The translations under genes and the position numbers were made by a program. Below the pieces are notes generated by a model. It saw only the letters and a list, made by a program, of their open reading frames with translations. It made no database searches and had not been told where the DNA came from. A stretch of DNA of 64,000 nt from Madurella fahalii (lineage: Eukaryota > Ascomycota > Sordariomycetes > Sordariales), in contig CM056876.1 of the NCBI GenBank assembly GCA_029876055.1, forward strand, positions 5,270,001-5,334,000, written 5' to 3'. Shown one piece after another: positions 54,709 through 64,000 of the stretch (positions are counted from its first letter, which is position 1; each line of letters starts with the position of its first letter).

Positions 54709-57481
54709 GGCCTCGGGTATTGTTTGTCTCCCGGCCTGTGAGAAGCCGACGGTTAGGTTGATGGATAGTTAAGCTAGGGTACTTGTGAAATGCTAATGCC
54801 TCTTCTCTCTTACGAAGGCGACTAGGTCCTAAGTTGCCCATATCTATCTTGACTCGGGTATGCTTTGAGAGTGATGGTTGGCCACCAAGGCTCCAGAACA
54901 GGCCCCACCAGGTTCCATTACAAGTCAACTAGCTCCGAGGCGCGCAATAAGACCCTGGATTGCATGCGTAGAAGTTGGGCGGGTTATCAAACATAGGCTA
55001 AAATGAGAATTAGAAAGAGAAATCCATCGCCACGCCGACAGCCCGAAGCTGAGATGTGAGCTGAATGCAGGAAAATGACGGAGCTTCGTTCTGATATTTT
55101 GCACGCTTGGCTTCTTGTCGCGGCTGAGAGAAAAAGGGAACCCTGAGACGACAGGGGTCCTCCAGGGTTGGGGGCTTCCAGGTGTGGGTAGCAAATTTGA
55201 CGTCACTGTGCATGGCGCTGGCCTGGAAGCTTCCCGGGCGTGTGCTGCGCCGTCCGCGGCAGAGCAGGGCATGCCACGGTGGCATTGGGGGAAGGGTGCG
55301 GCTGCTTTTTGGACGGGCTGGCGTCATCTTTCACACTCAACTTTGGAGTGACGGAATGGAATGGGACATGGGCACGGGGGGATTCCTAAAATTGAAGACA
55401 CGCTTCGTCGGGACTAAGGGGCCTGTTTTGATAAACAGAGCTTGTGATAGGATGTTGGTTTCTCTCGCTTGGCCCGGCTTCGGTAGTCATGGCCCTCCCT
55501 TGGCAAGTACCGTACGTACCTACCTTTGCCTCCCGATTATACCCCTAGGGCTAACTTATTTTTGTCGACTGATCTGTTTCCTTGCCTCCATCGTTGCCGC
55601 TCCCCCTGATGATCAAAGGTTCTGGCCGGGAGGTTGCAGACACCTGGGTGCCGAAGACCCTGGATGAGGACAAATGGAGCCGATAATGCAACCTATAAAA
55701 TGTAAACAAAGCGGGGGACGGTGTTTGAGTCGCGGGGGAGAGAGTAGGTATCGGATGTACTGCAATTGAAGACACCCGTCAGTTCTCCGTGGAAGAAATG
55801 GATACCGAACGGAGCCAGGTTAATGGGCGAGCAATGCGCCTAAGATGGAGATGGCGTTTCCCGATCCGGAGCTTCAAGTCCGACCAGATATTTTACGCCT
55901 TGGCTTGATATTCACTTCACTACACGGGTCCCGTGACGGGTTTGAGGAACAGGAACAACGATGCGCCAGCTGCATTGCCAAACCACCCAAACGGTGACAG
56001 GGTCTGGATGGGGATCTGGGAAATCAGCGAGAGGCTTGAGAACTCGGATTGCAACCGACAAGGATCTGAGATGCCCCACTTTTAATACGTCATTGCGCTT
56101 CTCTGACAAGACGAGCCCCTCCCGCGATGAATTGTCGGCGAGGACCCGGCGTCGCTTCCGGCGGGCTCCTCTCCAGCATCCACAGTTCCGAGCAGGATTG
56201 CGGGAACTTTTGTGGGAAACTGCGAGATAGAAAATTACAAGCGATCGGGTGCGTAGGAACAAAGACAGGAGCGTGCATAGTCTTAAGTCACGCGCTCGAT
56301 GATGTGCAAATGTCGAGGTCCTGGTGGTGCTTTTGATTTGATGTACGCATCTGACGATACACGGAGCCCACTGACAGCCGCAATACTGCCAGCCAAGGCA
56401 CTTGTGTGCTCCAGTGTGGGATTGGGGGTCTGGAGTGACGGGAATGCGGGAGTGCCATGGAATTCAGGTAGCTTTCTGATATCCTGTTCTCAGCAGGCCC
56501 CGCGTTGCATCCCGGGCCCCATCTCGCCAGCCGCACCATCCCAATGTCGAGGTAGCTTTCCTCCAGAATACTTGATCTTCCCCTCTCCCTGGCATCTATA
56601 ATATTTTTCTACTCCTGGAGCTTCATCTTTTCGCTTTCCCCTTATCCTCTCGCTCCTCTCCAAGACAGTCAGAAACCGTATTGACGCCCATTAAGCGACG
56701 ACTTATCCAGACACACCCGCCTTGACTCGACAACACGTGGGGTAGGTGCTCGCCAAGGAACCTTCCGGGGAAGCAAGCAGCGCCGGATAGCTTGTAGCTG
56801 ACCGTCTCGAACGTTTTAAGGGCGCCACAGTCGGTCCAACGCTTTTGCGCCACAGAGACAAAGCACCTGCGACTCGCGATTGATTCCGGCAGTGTCCGTC
56901 TACCGATCAGATCTCGAGGGGCAGTCAAGGGTCTCCCAGCCGGTGCCAAAACAGCCGGGATCGACATATCGCGATTTTCTTCCCCAGCAGGCGCGGGTAA
57001 AAAAGGTCATAAAAGCGAGATTGCTGCTACTTGGGACTCACGAAGCCGTCCTCAACAGGCGTCTGCTGGTACTGCAGGTAAGCGGGCTCGAATCCACTAA
57101 AATGCACCTCTGACACAAGCCGCCATTCGCCGTCTCCAGCGCAACCCTGGTTTGATAGACCAAGCTAAAGTTTTGCCCCTCGCCCTCAGGACCCGGCTCT
57201 GAAGTCGTCGCGCCCCGCCATTGCTACAGGTTCTAGCACTCGCTCCCCGCCTCAGATCTCGCGAAATAGTAAATTCTAGACACGGCAAATCTGCCATCGC
57301 CGTCCTCGACCCAGCTTCGTTGGTACACACATTGGATATTTCTGCTCGCCAAGGCGGCTCAACCCAACCCCAGTCTCCCAAGTCCCCCGGCTTCGACTCC
57401 CCCGCGGCACTTTGACGATTGCCCCGCAATCGCGGCCCCTCGCTCGTTCTTCGCAAGCGTGCAATTGCCAGCTCGCCCGCC
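54709..57481. other. 2.8-kb intergenic region before the HOG1 gene
   Basis: Several open frames under 165 codons occur on both strands, none with a domain or consistent splice pattern. A possible TATA-like ATAATATTTTT is near 56597-56608. The sequence from ~57000 is C-rich and likely leader of the kinase gene. Confidence 0.55.
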
Positions 57482-58913
57482 ATGGCTGAATTCGTCCGTG
57501 CCCAAATCTTTGGCACTACCTTTGAGATCACCTCGAGGTATTCTGACCTTCAGCCGGTCGGCATGGGAGCATTTGGCCTGGTCTGGTATGGTTGCTCCCC
57601 GGCGGTTGCATACGCGAGCGCGATGCTAACGATACATGCTCACAGTTCCGCCAAAGACCAGCTCACCAACCAGAATGTCGCCATCAAGAAGATCATGAAG
57701 CCCTTCAGCACCCCGGTGCTTGCTAAGCGAACCTACCGAGAACTGAAGCTGCTCAAGCACCTGAAACATGAGAATGTTGGTCTGCCAGACTACCCGATGT
57801 GTCGGGGCTCAACTGCTGACGCGACTGTTCGCAGGTCATCTCGCTCAGTGACATATTTATTTCCCCGCTGGAGGATATGTAGGTGGCTCGATGACGCAAA
57901 CTGCCGGCGGCACTGGCTGACCCTCTCGTGCCAGCTACTTCGTCACGGAGCTGTTGGGAACCGACCTCCACAGGCTGCTCACCTCGAGGCCGCTCGAGAA
58001 GCAGTTCATCCAGTACTTTCTCTACCAGATCATGGTGCGTTCTTGCCAGTAGCGCCTACACTCCAGACACCTGGCTAACCCTCCATCAGCGAGGCCTCAA
58101 GTACGTCCACTCGGCCGGCGTCGTCCATCGGGACCTCAAACCCAGTAATATCCTGGTCAACGAGAATTGCGATCTGAAGATCTGCGATTTTGGCTTGGCG
58201 CGCGTCCAAGATCCCCAGATGACAGGCTACGTTTCGACGCGGTATTATCGCGCTCCCGAGATCATGCTCACGTGGCAAAAGTACGACGTTGAGGTCGACA
58301 TTTGGAGCGCGGGCTGCATCTTTGCCGAGATGCTCGAGGGCAAGCCGCTCTTCCCCGGAAAGGACCACGTAAACCAGTTCTCCATCATTACGGAGCTTTT
58401 GGGGACGCCGCCTGACGATGTCATCAACACAATTGCCAGTGAGAATACGTTGAGATTCGTCAAGTCGCTTCCCAAGCGCGAGCGGCAACCGCTCAAGAAC
58501 AAGTTCAGAAATGCCGATGCTCAAGGTATGTGTTTGCTAACCTTTAGCTCGTGCCCCCCTGCAAGTACTAACCCTGCGCGCTTAGCCATCGACCTCTTGG
58601 AACGGATGCTCGTCTTTGATCCCAAGAAACGGATAACAGCAACCGAGGCGCTTGCGCACGAGTACCTGGCACCGTACCACGACCCCACCGACGAGCCGGT
58701 CGCCGAGGAGAAATTTGACTGGAGCTTCAACGATGCCGACCTGCCCGTCGACAGCTGGAAGATCATGATGTGAGTCGCCTTGAGTGACGCTGGATGTATT
58801 ATGTCTGACCGGGTTGGGGATCAAACAGGTACACCGAGATCCTCGACTACCATAACGCGGAAGCCGGGGTGGCGGGTTCTCAGATGGACGGCGAGATGTA
58901 TGCCATGGGTTGA
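57482..58913 (+). CDS. hog1: Osmostress MAP kinase Hog1/OS-2
   Basis: Seven exons: 57482-57585, 57646-57775, 57835-57878, 57935-58034, 58090-58525, 58586-58769 and 58829-58913 (360 aa). The activation loop has TGY (Thr171-Gly-Tyr173), the p38/Hog1 signature, in PQMTGYVSTRYYRAPE. The glycine loop is GMGAFGLV, the catalytic loop VHRDLKPSNIL (Asp141), and DFG follows. The N-terminus MAEFVRAQIFGTTFEIT is typical of filamentous fungal Hog1. The kinase is phosphorylated by a Pbs2/OS-5-type MAPKK under hyperosmotic or fludioxonil stress and drives glycerol accumulation. Exon 2 ends on the rare donor GTTGGT. The gene follows glycogen phosphorylase head-to-tail, and I recall (unverified) that these two genes are also close in Neurospora. 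Confidence 0.97.
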
Positions 58914-61043
58914 TGAGGCGGAAAGAGAAGCAACAGTTCCGGTGGATCCTCGTTTGTCGATTATCGGGCGTTCTAGGATGGGACGGGAAGAACCGGTTCT
59001 CTCTTTTTTCCTTTGCTGGTGAAACGAGAGGAATAAAACGAGACCGGGCAGCGCTTGCGTCCCGGTAGGCGTACCTGCGTACCGGGCAGGTGGGATACAA
59101 CGAGGAGAGCTCTGAGTTTTGGCTATTTGGATGGGACAGAAAAAGATCCGCGGGTTGTGACCGGGTCTCGGCACAAGATGCTCAAGCGTTTGGGTGAACA
59201 GCAACTGACAAATGTGAGGGAGGGAGGTTAGGTCCGGATTGCGATTGCGGCTGGGATAGGGATTGGAATTGGGATTGGCATGATTTTGCACCCCAATGTC
59301 AGAAGCTGCCACTGGAGCACGATCGCGCCTCTATGTCTATGTCCGTCCAGGACTCGGAGAGTGAAGTCGGTGTTTCTCTTTAATTGATGGCTCGGATATG
59401 GAGATCAGTGAAAATCATGGCCGTTGCTCTGGGTTGTGGTTCTGGCATTGTACGGGTTTGGACTGTAGGCAACTGGTTTCTTGGTGCCTGAGGGTCTGTA
59501 ATGGTATCGCCGTGGTCTCTGCCACCTTTTCTTCCCTCTTCTCTCCTTCTCTCCTTTGTCTTCCTCATTATCATGAGATACTCATTTGTTGTAGTTATTA
59601 TAATCCTTGTCAGATCACGGCCAATAGAGACAGTAGCAGGCTCCTGATCCGCCCACGTCACTGGGCTGTGTCTCTGCTCAACTATGCCCACCTGCTCTTC
59701 ACCTGTCAAGTCACACAACTTTTTATAGTGGTGTGCGATTGCCGCAGAAATGATTCTTGTTTCGCGAGTTACCTGCTTAATGTCTCTCATGCAATGCACT
59801 GCGCTGCAAGACACGCTGGCATGGTAAGGTGATCTGTATGGGGTAAATCTGGGTTGCATTTGTTATGCTCCTGGGGTATCATTTGACCTATGTCGGGAAT
59901 CCCTGCTTTCTTACGATAATGCGGAGAGCGTGAACGAACAGGAACGTTGCAGGCTTTGGAGGTTTGAAATAGACAGTCACACGAATTGGCTGGTGAGGTG
60001 CGAGTGCCGATGTGATGATGGTCTAGTGACTTTCTAGCTCATATTCACATGTAAAAAGTCTTTCCGGCCAAAGGAGCAACCCCTCGTTAATTAATGACAG
60101 CGAAGAACCCGTGCGGATGGAAGAAGGAAAAAAAGTAATAAACAAACAAAATAAATAAATAATAAAGTCCCAAGAAAAAAAGAAAGAAAGAAAAAAAAAA
60201 AGCCGCTGCGTCTCAAAAAATATGACATTATTGAGCCAGCAGGCTATTAGGCTTGGATGGAGAGAAGCTTTCCGGCGGCTTGAAAGCTCTGTGGTGTGAG
60301 GTGGCGGTCGACGGCCATCCTCTTCCTTGTCTCCGTGAAAATAAAGGAACCGGGCCATGAGAGCCCCAACTCTGAGCGGCCGTTTTGACCTTCGAGAAGA
60401 AGGGAAAAGACAAGGACAACGAGGATCAGCCCATGTTGGTTGGACAAAGCAGCGATGCCAAGCTGTCGTCCCCAATTTTAGCCTTGGACTGCCAGCGTGC
60501 AATTGGACCGTTCACAGATCCCGGCAGCGCGACAAGCGGCCACTCGACATTACCCACACGTCACTCACCTGTCCCGCAAGCCTCTGGAACGCACCGGTTG
60601 TGTGGCCTGGTGAGCCTGGGCCGGCCATCGCTGACCGCCTCCGCCGACGATACACGCCCATTGGCGCTTAAAACAGCAACAATTGGCTCAGCGAGTTTTT
60701 GGATGTTACGGCGTCTGGACTTTGTCTTTCGTCTTCCATTTTCGCTGCTTGGAAACGTGGAATTGTCTTCTCGTTGCCCCTCTCCTGTGGGCAGCCTGGT
60801 AACCCCCGCCGCTCTTCCGTTATTATTTTTTTTTCTTAGCCCCCCCGATCCGACGCCCGTCTTGAGCCTCAACCTGCCAGACCGGCACTTGGTGCCAAAA
60901 CGGGCAAGAGAAAACGCGAATTGCCTTGACCCCGGTGCTCGAAACCTTGACGTTGGGCTCAACGCTTCTTCATGGCAGACGTTTATATAAGTAGTTCTTG
61001 AGAGGCTTGTATCGACGAAAACGACGAGCCTCCTCGGACGACC
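58914..61043. other. 2.1-kb intergenic region between HOG1 and AVL9
   Basis: Contains a degenerate GATTGG-rich tract near 59238-59280 and A-rich DNA near 60126-60200. No gene is supported. A TATA box precedes AVL9. Confidence 0.55.
60984..60991 (+). promoter_or_regulatory. TATA box of AVL9
   Basis: TATATAAG 53 bp before the AVL9 start codon, implying a very short leader. Confidence 0.5.
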
Positions 61044-63559
61044 ATGACCGTCCCTACACCAACGGCGGACAAGACGGCCAGGCAAGGCTTCATCCCGCTC
61101 GTCTCGGTCGTCGACTTCCATCACGCGCGCGGCCCCGAGGTGGAAAGATGGTTCGGCGTCGAGGAGGGCCGCGATCCGGCTGCCGAGTACGACTGGACCT
61201 TGCTGCCCTTCATGGCATTGAGCGACGGCGCCCATGCGTATGTACCCGCTTGCCCGAGGAGAGGCATAGGGGCGTTTTGCTGATGACATGCCTCCAGTTT
61301 GACCGAGGACTTCTCGTACTTTACGCTCTTGCGGCCCGCGACCGACACGGCACCTGCGACATCCCTCTTCGGCATCTCCTGCACGAGGCAGATGGACGCT
61401 GCCCAATTGCTCGTGAGGCCCGCCGACGTCACCCGGTCGACCGTCCAGAAGGCCGTCGTGGTTATTGCAGACAGTCCCCAGTACTTTGGCATGCTTCGGG
61501 AACGCCTGAGCGTCGTGACCAAGGCCTGGTTCGCCCAGCGCGAGTTCACCGATACCGAGATCCTGCGTCGCTTCCAGGAGAGCCTGGCCGACGAGAAGGA
61601 GCGGGGCATGATGAACGAGGACGAAGACAGGGACCAGTACCTGGGACTGAGCCTCAGGGAGCTGGTCCGCGAGTTCAGGTGGCAGACGTTAGTTCTGCTA
61701 AAGTGCTGCCTGCTGCAGCCAAAGGTAACGGCTCTTGCTGCCCGTACCCGGCATACCCCGTTGTGCTGATTCTGATGTCCGCCACAGATGCTCTTCTTCG
61801 GCACCCGGTGCGAGCGCCTGTGTCTGACCCAGTTTTCCCTTATCTCTTTAATACCAGGGCTTCTCCGCAACTTGCAGGACTCTGCCGGGCCGGAGCTGGA
61901 TAGTTACGAGAAGAATCTAACGCAAGCGACGAGCTTGAGGACTAGTGACCGGAATTCACTGCTCTCGTACGTGGGACTGCCCCTGCAGATTTTCGGGAAG
62001 GTATGTACAAGATACCCCATCTCTTTGCCGAGTCGGTTGCTCACCAGACCGCCGTTCAGGGGAGCTTGTTTGGGCCTTACACCCCGCTACAGCAGCTAGA
62101 CATACTCGCCGATTTCGGCACCAAATCATACATAGTCGGCAGTACAAACTCGCTTCTCCTACAGCAAAAGGACCGGTATAGCGACATACTCATCAACCTC
62201 GATGAGGGCACCATCAACATCACGTCCACGTCCCTGAGAGCAGCTCTGCAGCTTTCCACCCCCGACCGCCGTTGGATAGATTTCATCACGCAAAACGTCA
62301 ACGAGACATGGGACGATGCGGACCCCAGTAGACCCAAGACCATGGGCTATGTCGGCAGCGAGGAGTTCATTCGTGTACAATTCGAGGAATACCTCCTCTC
62401 CCTCATCTCATCCGTCAAGTACCACAGCCACCTAGCCAAGCATGCGGATAATCCCAGGATGCTGCTCCCGGAGATCGAAGGGGATCCCTCGCATGACTTT
62501 GGTCAGGACTTTGTCGAGGCCTGGTCGCGAACCGACAACTACCGCATCTGGAACACGCACACCGACTCCCACCTTTTTGACATTGTTGAGCCGAAACACC
62601 CCTGCGCCGGAGGCCTCACCATCGAGGACGTCCAGCGCCGCATCACCCAACAGGTGCAAGACTTGCACTGGGACGAGCGCTTCGCCCAAGGAAAGGAGGT
62701 TCTGGGGCGCAACCTGGCTGCCGGCCGCGAAAAGGCCAGCACCTTGTTCAACAAGCTGTATGCGGACATGGAGGCGCTCCGTGAAGCACAGAGGAAGCGT
62801 GCGGAGGAGGCCAAGGCGCAGCAGGTGAGCGCAGGGGCACAGAATGAGAAGAATGGCGCCGGTGGCCCGGGGTCACACCAGACGTCACAGAGCGTGAGCA
62901 GCAGGGCCGGCGCGTTTGTAAACAGCTGGGCTGCCTGGGCAGGAGAGAAGCGCAGGGCGGCAGGGTGGGGCCGGGCTTCTGGCAGCGCGGACACCAATCC
63001 CAGCAGCGGAGGGGGAGGTTGGGGGGGTAGTTGGGGCAGGTCCAGCAAGAACAGGGCGTCGCTCATAAGCACGAACTCGGGCTCGGACACCGCCTCAGAG
63101 AAGGAGCCGCGAATGTCAACATCATCGGCCGTTACGAGAACCGACGATTCTGACCGACCGCACGATGAGAGGCCACTCTACCGGGGGAGGGGCTCCGTGA
63201 GTGGCGAATCGACGCTGGATGGCGCGGGCTCCGAGGGCGCCATGTCCCCCCTGATGTCTTCACGGAGACGACGGCCTTTATCAGGCAGCAGCATCGCCGA
63301 GGCGCCTATTATTGACAGCGTTGTGTCCGCGGCGACGGGGGAGGGAGAAAAGAAGGCTGCACCAAACGGTAATGGGGCTGCAGCAACCGCCGGGCCCAAG
63401 GGTCTGATAGACAAGAATGATGCAGTAGAACATGGCTTAGTTGGGAAGAAGGAGGAAAACGACACAGAAAACACGCCGTCTCCGCCTCAAACTCCGGTGC
63501 CAATGTCCGTCGCCACAGCTCAGGCTGTCGAAGTGCAGGAGGCTTGGGGGAGGAGGTGA
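61044..63559 (+). CDS. avl9: AVL9-family late secretory pathway protein
   Basis: Four exons: 61044-61237, 61298-61724, 61788-62000 and 62060-63559 (777 aa). The N-terminal ~430 residues are the AVL9/DENN-like domain, with IPLVSVVDFHHARGPEVERW, LLPFMALSDGAHALTEDFSYFTL, LFGISCTRQ and, after joining exon 4, IFGKGSLFGPYTPLQQLDIL. A helical segment follows (VQRRITQQVQDLHWDERFAQGKEVLGRN), then a coiled coil, and a ~230-residue Ser/Gly-rich disordered tail with GGGGWGGSWG. Yeast Avl9 acts in exocytic vesicle formation at the Golgi and is distantly related to DENN Rab-exchange factors. No signal peptide or membrane helix is evident, so it should be peripheral. Confidence 0.93.
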
Positions 63560-64000
63560 GCTGTGCGAGGTGAGGTTGGGTAATTGCCAGGGCTTGTTGT
63601 TGGTTGCTTGGCTGAAACAGCGTGATAGGAGGAGGGTAGATACACATACATCGGATGAGAGTAATGAAACGCCATGTGCATATATATACAAGCCAATACC
63701 AGGATTCCAGACGACCCGGCCTTACTGAGATATATATGATCACACTGCAGTTAAGTAATCGTCAACTATTTCCCTTGCGAAAGCCTGGCTGTCCGTGCTG
63801 CCTCATCAACCCTCTCGATAGAGTCCTTCAGACCCCATTAAATCAAACACACCATCCTCAACGCAGATTCCGTTGTCATGAACTCGCGGGTTCGCGTCGT
63901 TGTAAACAGCGGTGGACCATTATATATATATACCTCCTGAAACGCGAGGGTACTTGGGAGAGACTCGTTTGTATAAGGTTGGGTTTCTAGTATAGACAAC
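63560..64000. other. Downstream flank of AVL9 to window end
   Basis: AT-rich 3' flank with TATATATA stretches at about 63678-63688 and 63922-63932. No open frame is supported. Confidence 0.6.

Noticed and set aside
60385..60990. 201-codon frame upstream of AVL9
   Set aside because: Starts with TTG, contains the AVL9 TATA box at its end, and has low-complexity composition without a domain.
1..64000. Secondary-metabolite cluster, CRISPR array, prophage or transposon
   Set aside because: No PKS/NRPS/terpene core genes, no regularly spaced repeats, and no transposase, reverse transcriptase or terminal repeats were seen; the window is ordinary fungal chromosomal DNA.

Overview
This is nuclear DNA of a filamentous ascomycete, most likely a Sordariomycete of the Sordariales type. 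Genes carry many short phase-consistent introns (about 50-150 bp) with GTRNGT donors, CTAAC/CTGAC branch sites and YAG acceptors. Coding sequence is GC-rich, intergenic spacers run from 0.1 to 3.4 kb, and the gene set is typically fungal (AreB/ASD-4-like GATA factor, group III G-alpha, Hog1-type MAPK, FOX2, ECM11, AVL9). I see no prokaryotic operon structure, no secondary-metabolite cluster, no recognisable transposon and no confident tRNA or rRNA gene.

I rebuilt 20 protein-coding genes by joining exons across introns and checking that every exon junction keeps frame. Left part (1-20 kb): F-box protein, SYLF/Ysc84-like protein, peroxisomal beta-oxidation protein FOX2 (minus), Tda10/glycerate-kinase-like P-loop kinase, ECM11-like protein (minus), cytosolic Fe-S scaffold Nbp35, and the actin regulator GMF/Aim7 (minus). 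Middle (20-42 kb): molybdopterin-binding-domain (CinA-like) protein, Ras1, an OTU-like protein, an MDR dehydrogenase ending in SKL (minus), KRR1 (minus), AreB-like GATA factor, a low-complexity protein with a C-terminal membrane segment, a mitochondrial K+/H+-exchange-related protein (minus), and an SRF1-like four-pass membrane protein. Right part (42-64 kb): cullin-1, G-alpha (gna-3 type), glycogen phosphorylase, Hog1/OS-2 MAP kinase, and AVL9.

Several genes share pathway logic: Ras1 and the group III G-alpha feed cAMP/PKA signalling, which controls glycogen phosphorylase in fungi; Hog1 is the osmostress MAPK; FOX2 and the SKL-tailed dehydrogenase are predicted peroxisomal. These are scattered neighbours, not a cluster. 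The more unusual observations concern gene architecture: an intron directly after the start codon in GMF, 9-nt and 18-nt exons plus a probable GC-AG intron in the CinA-like gene, recurrent GTTGGT donors, a probable optional 33-nt exon in the GATA factor, and a FOX2 C-terminus without a canonical PTS1. I did not find a convincing undescribed multi-gene system; the best candidates for new biology are the divergent OTU-like protein and the homorepeat protein with the terminal membrane segment.
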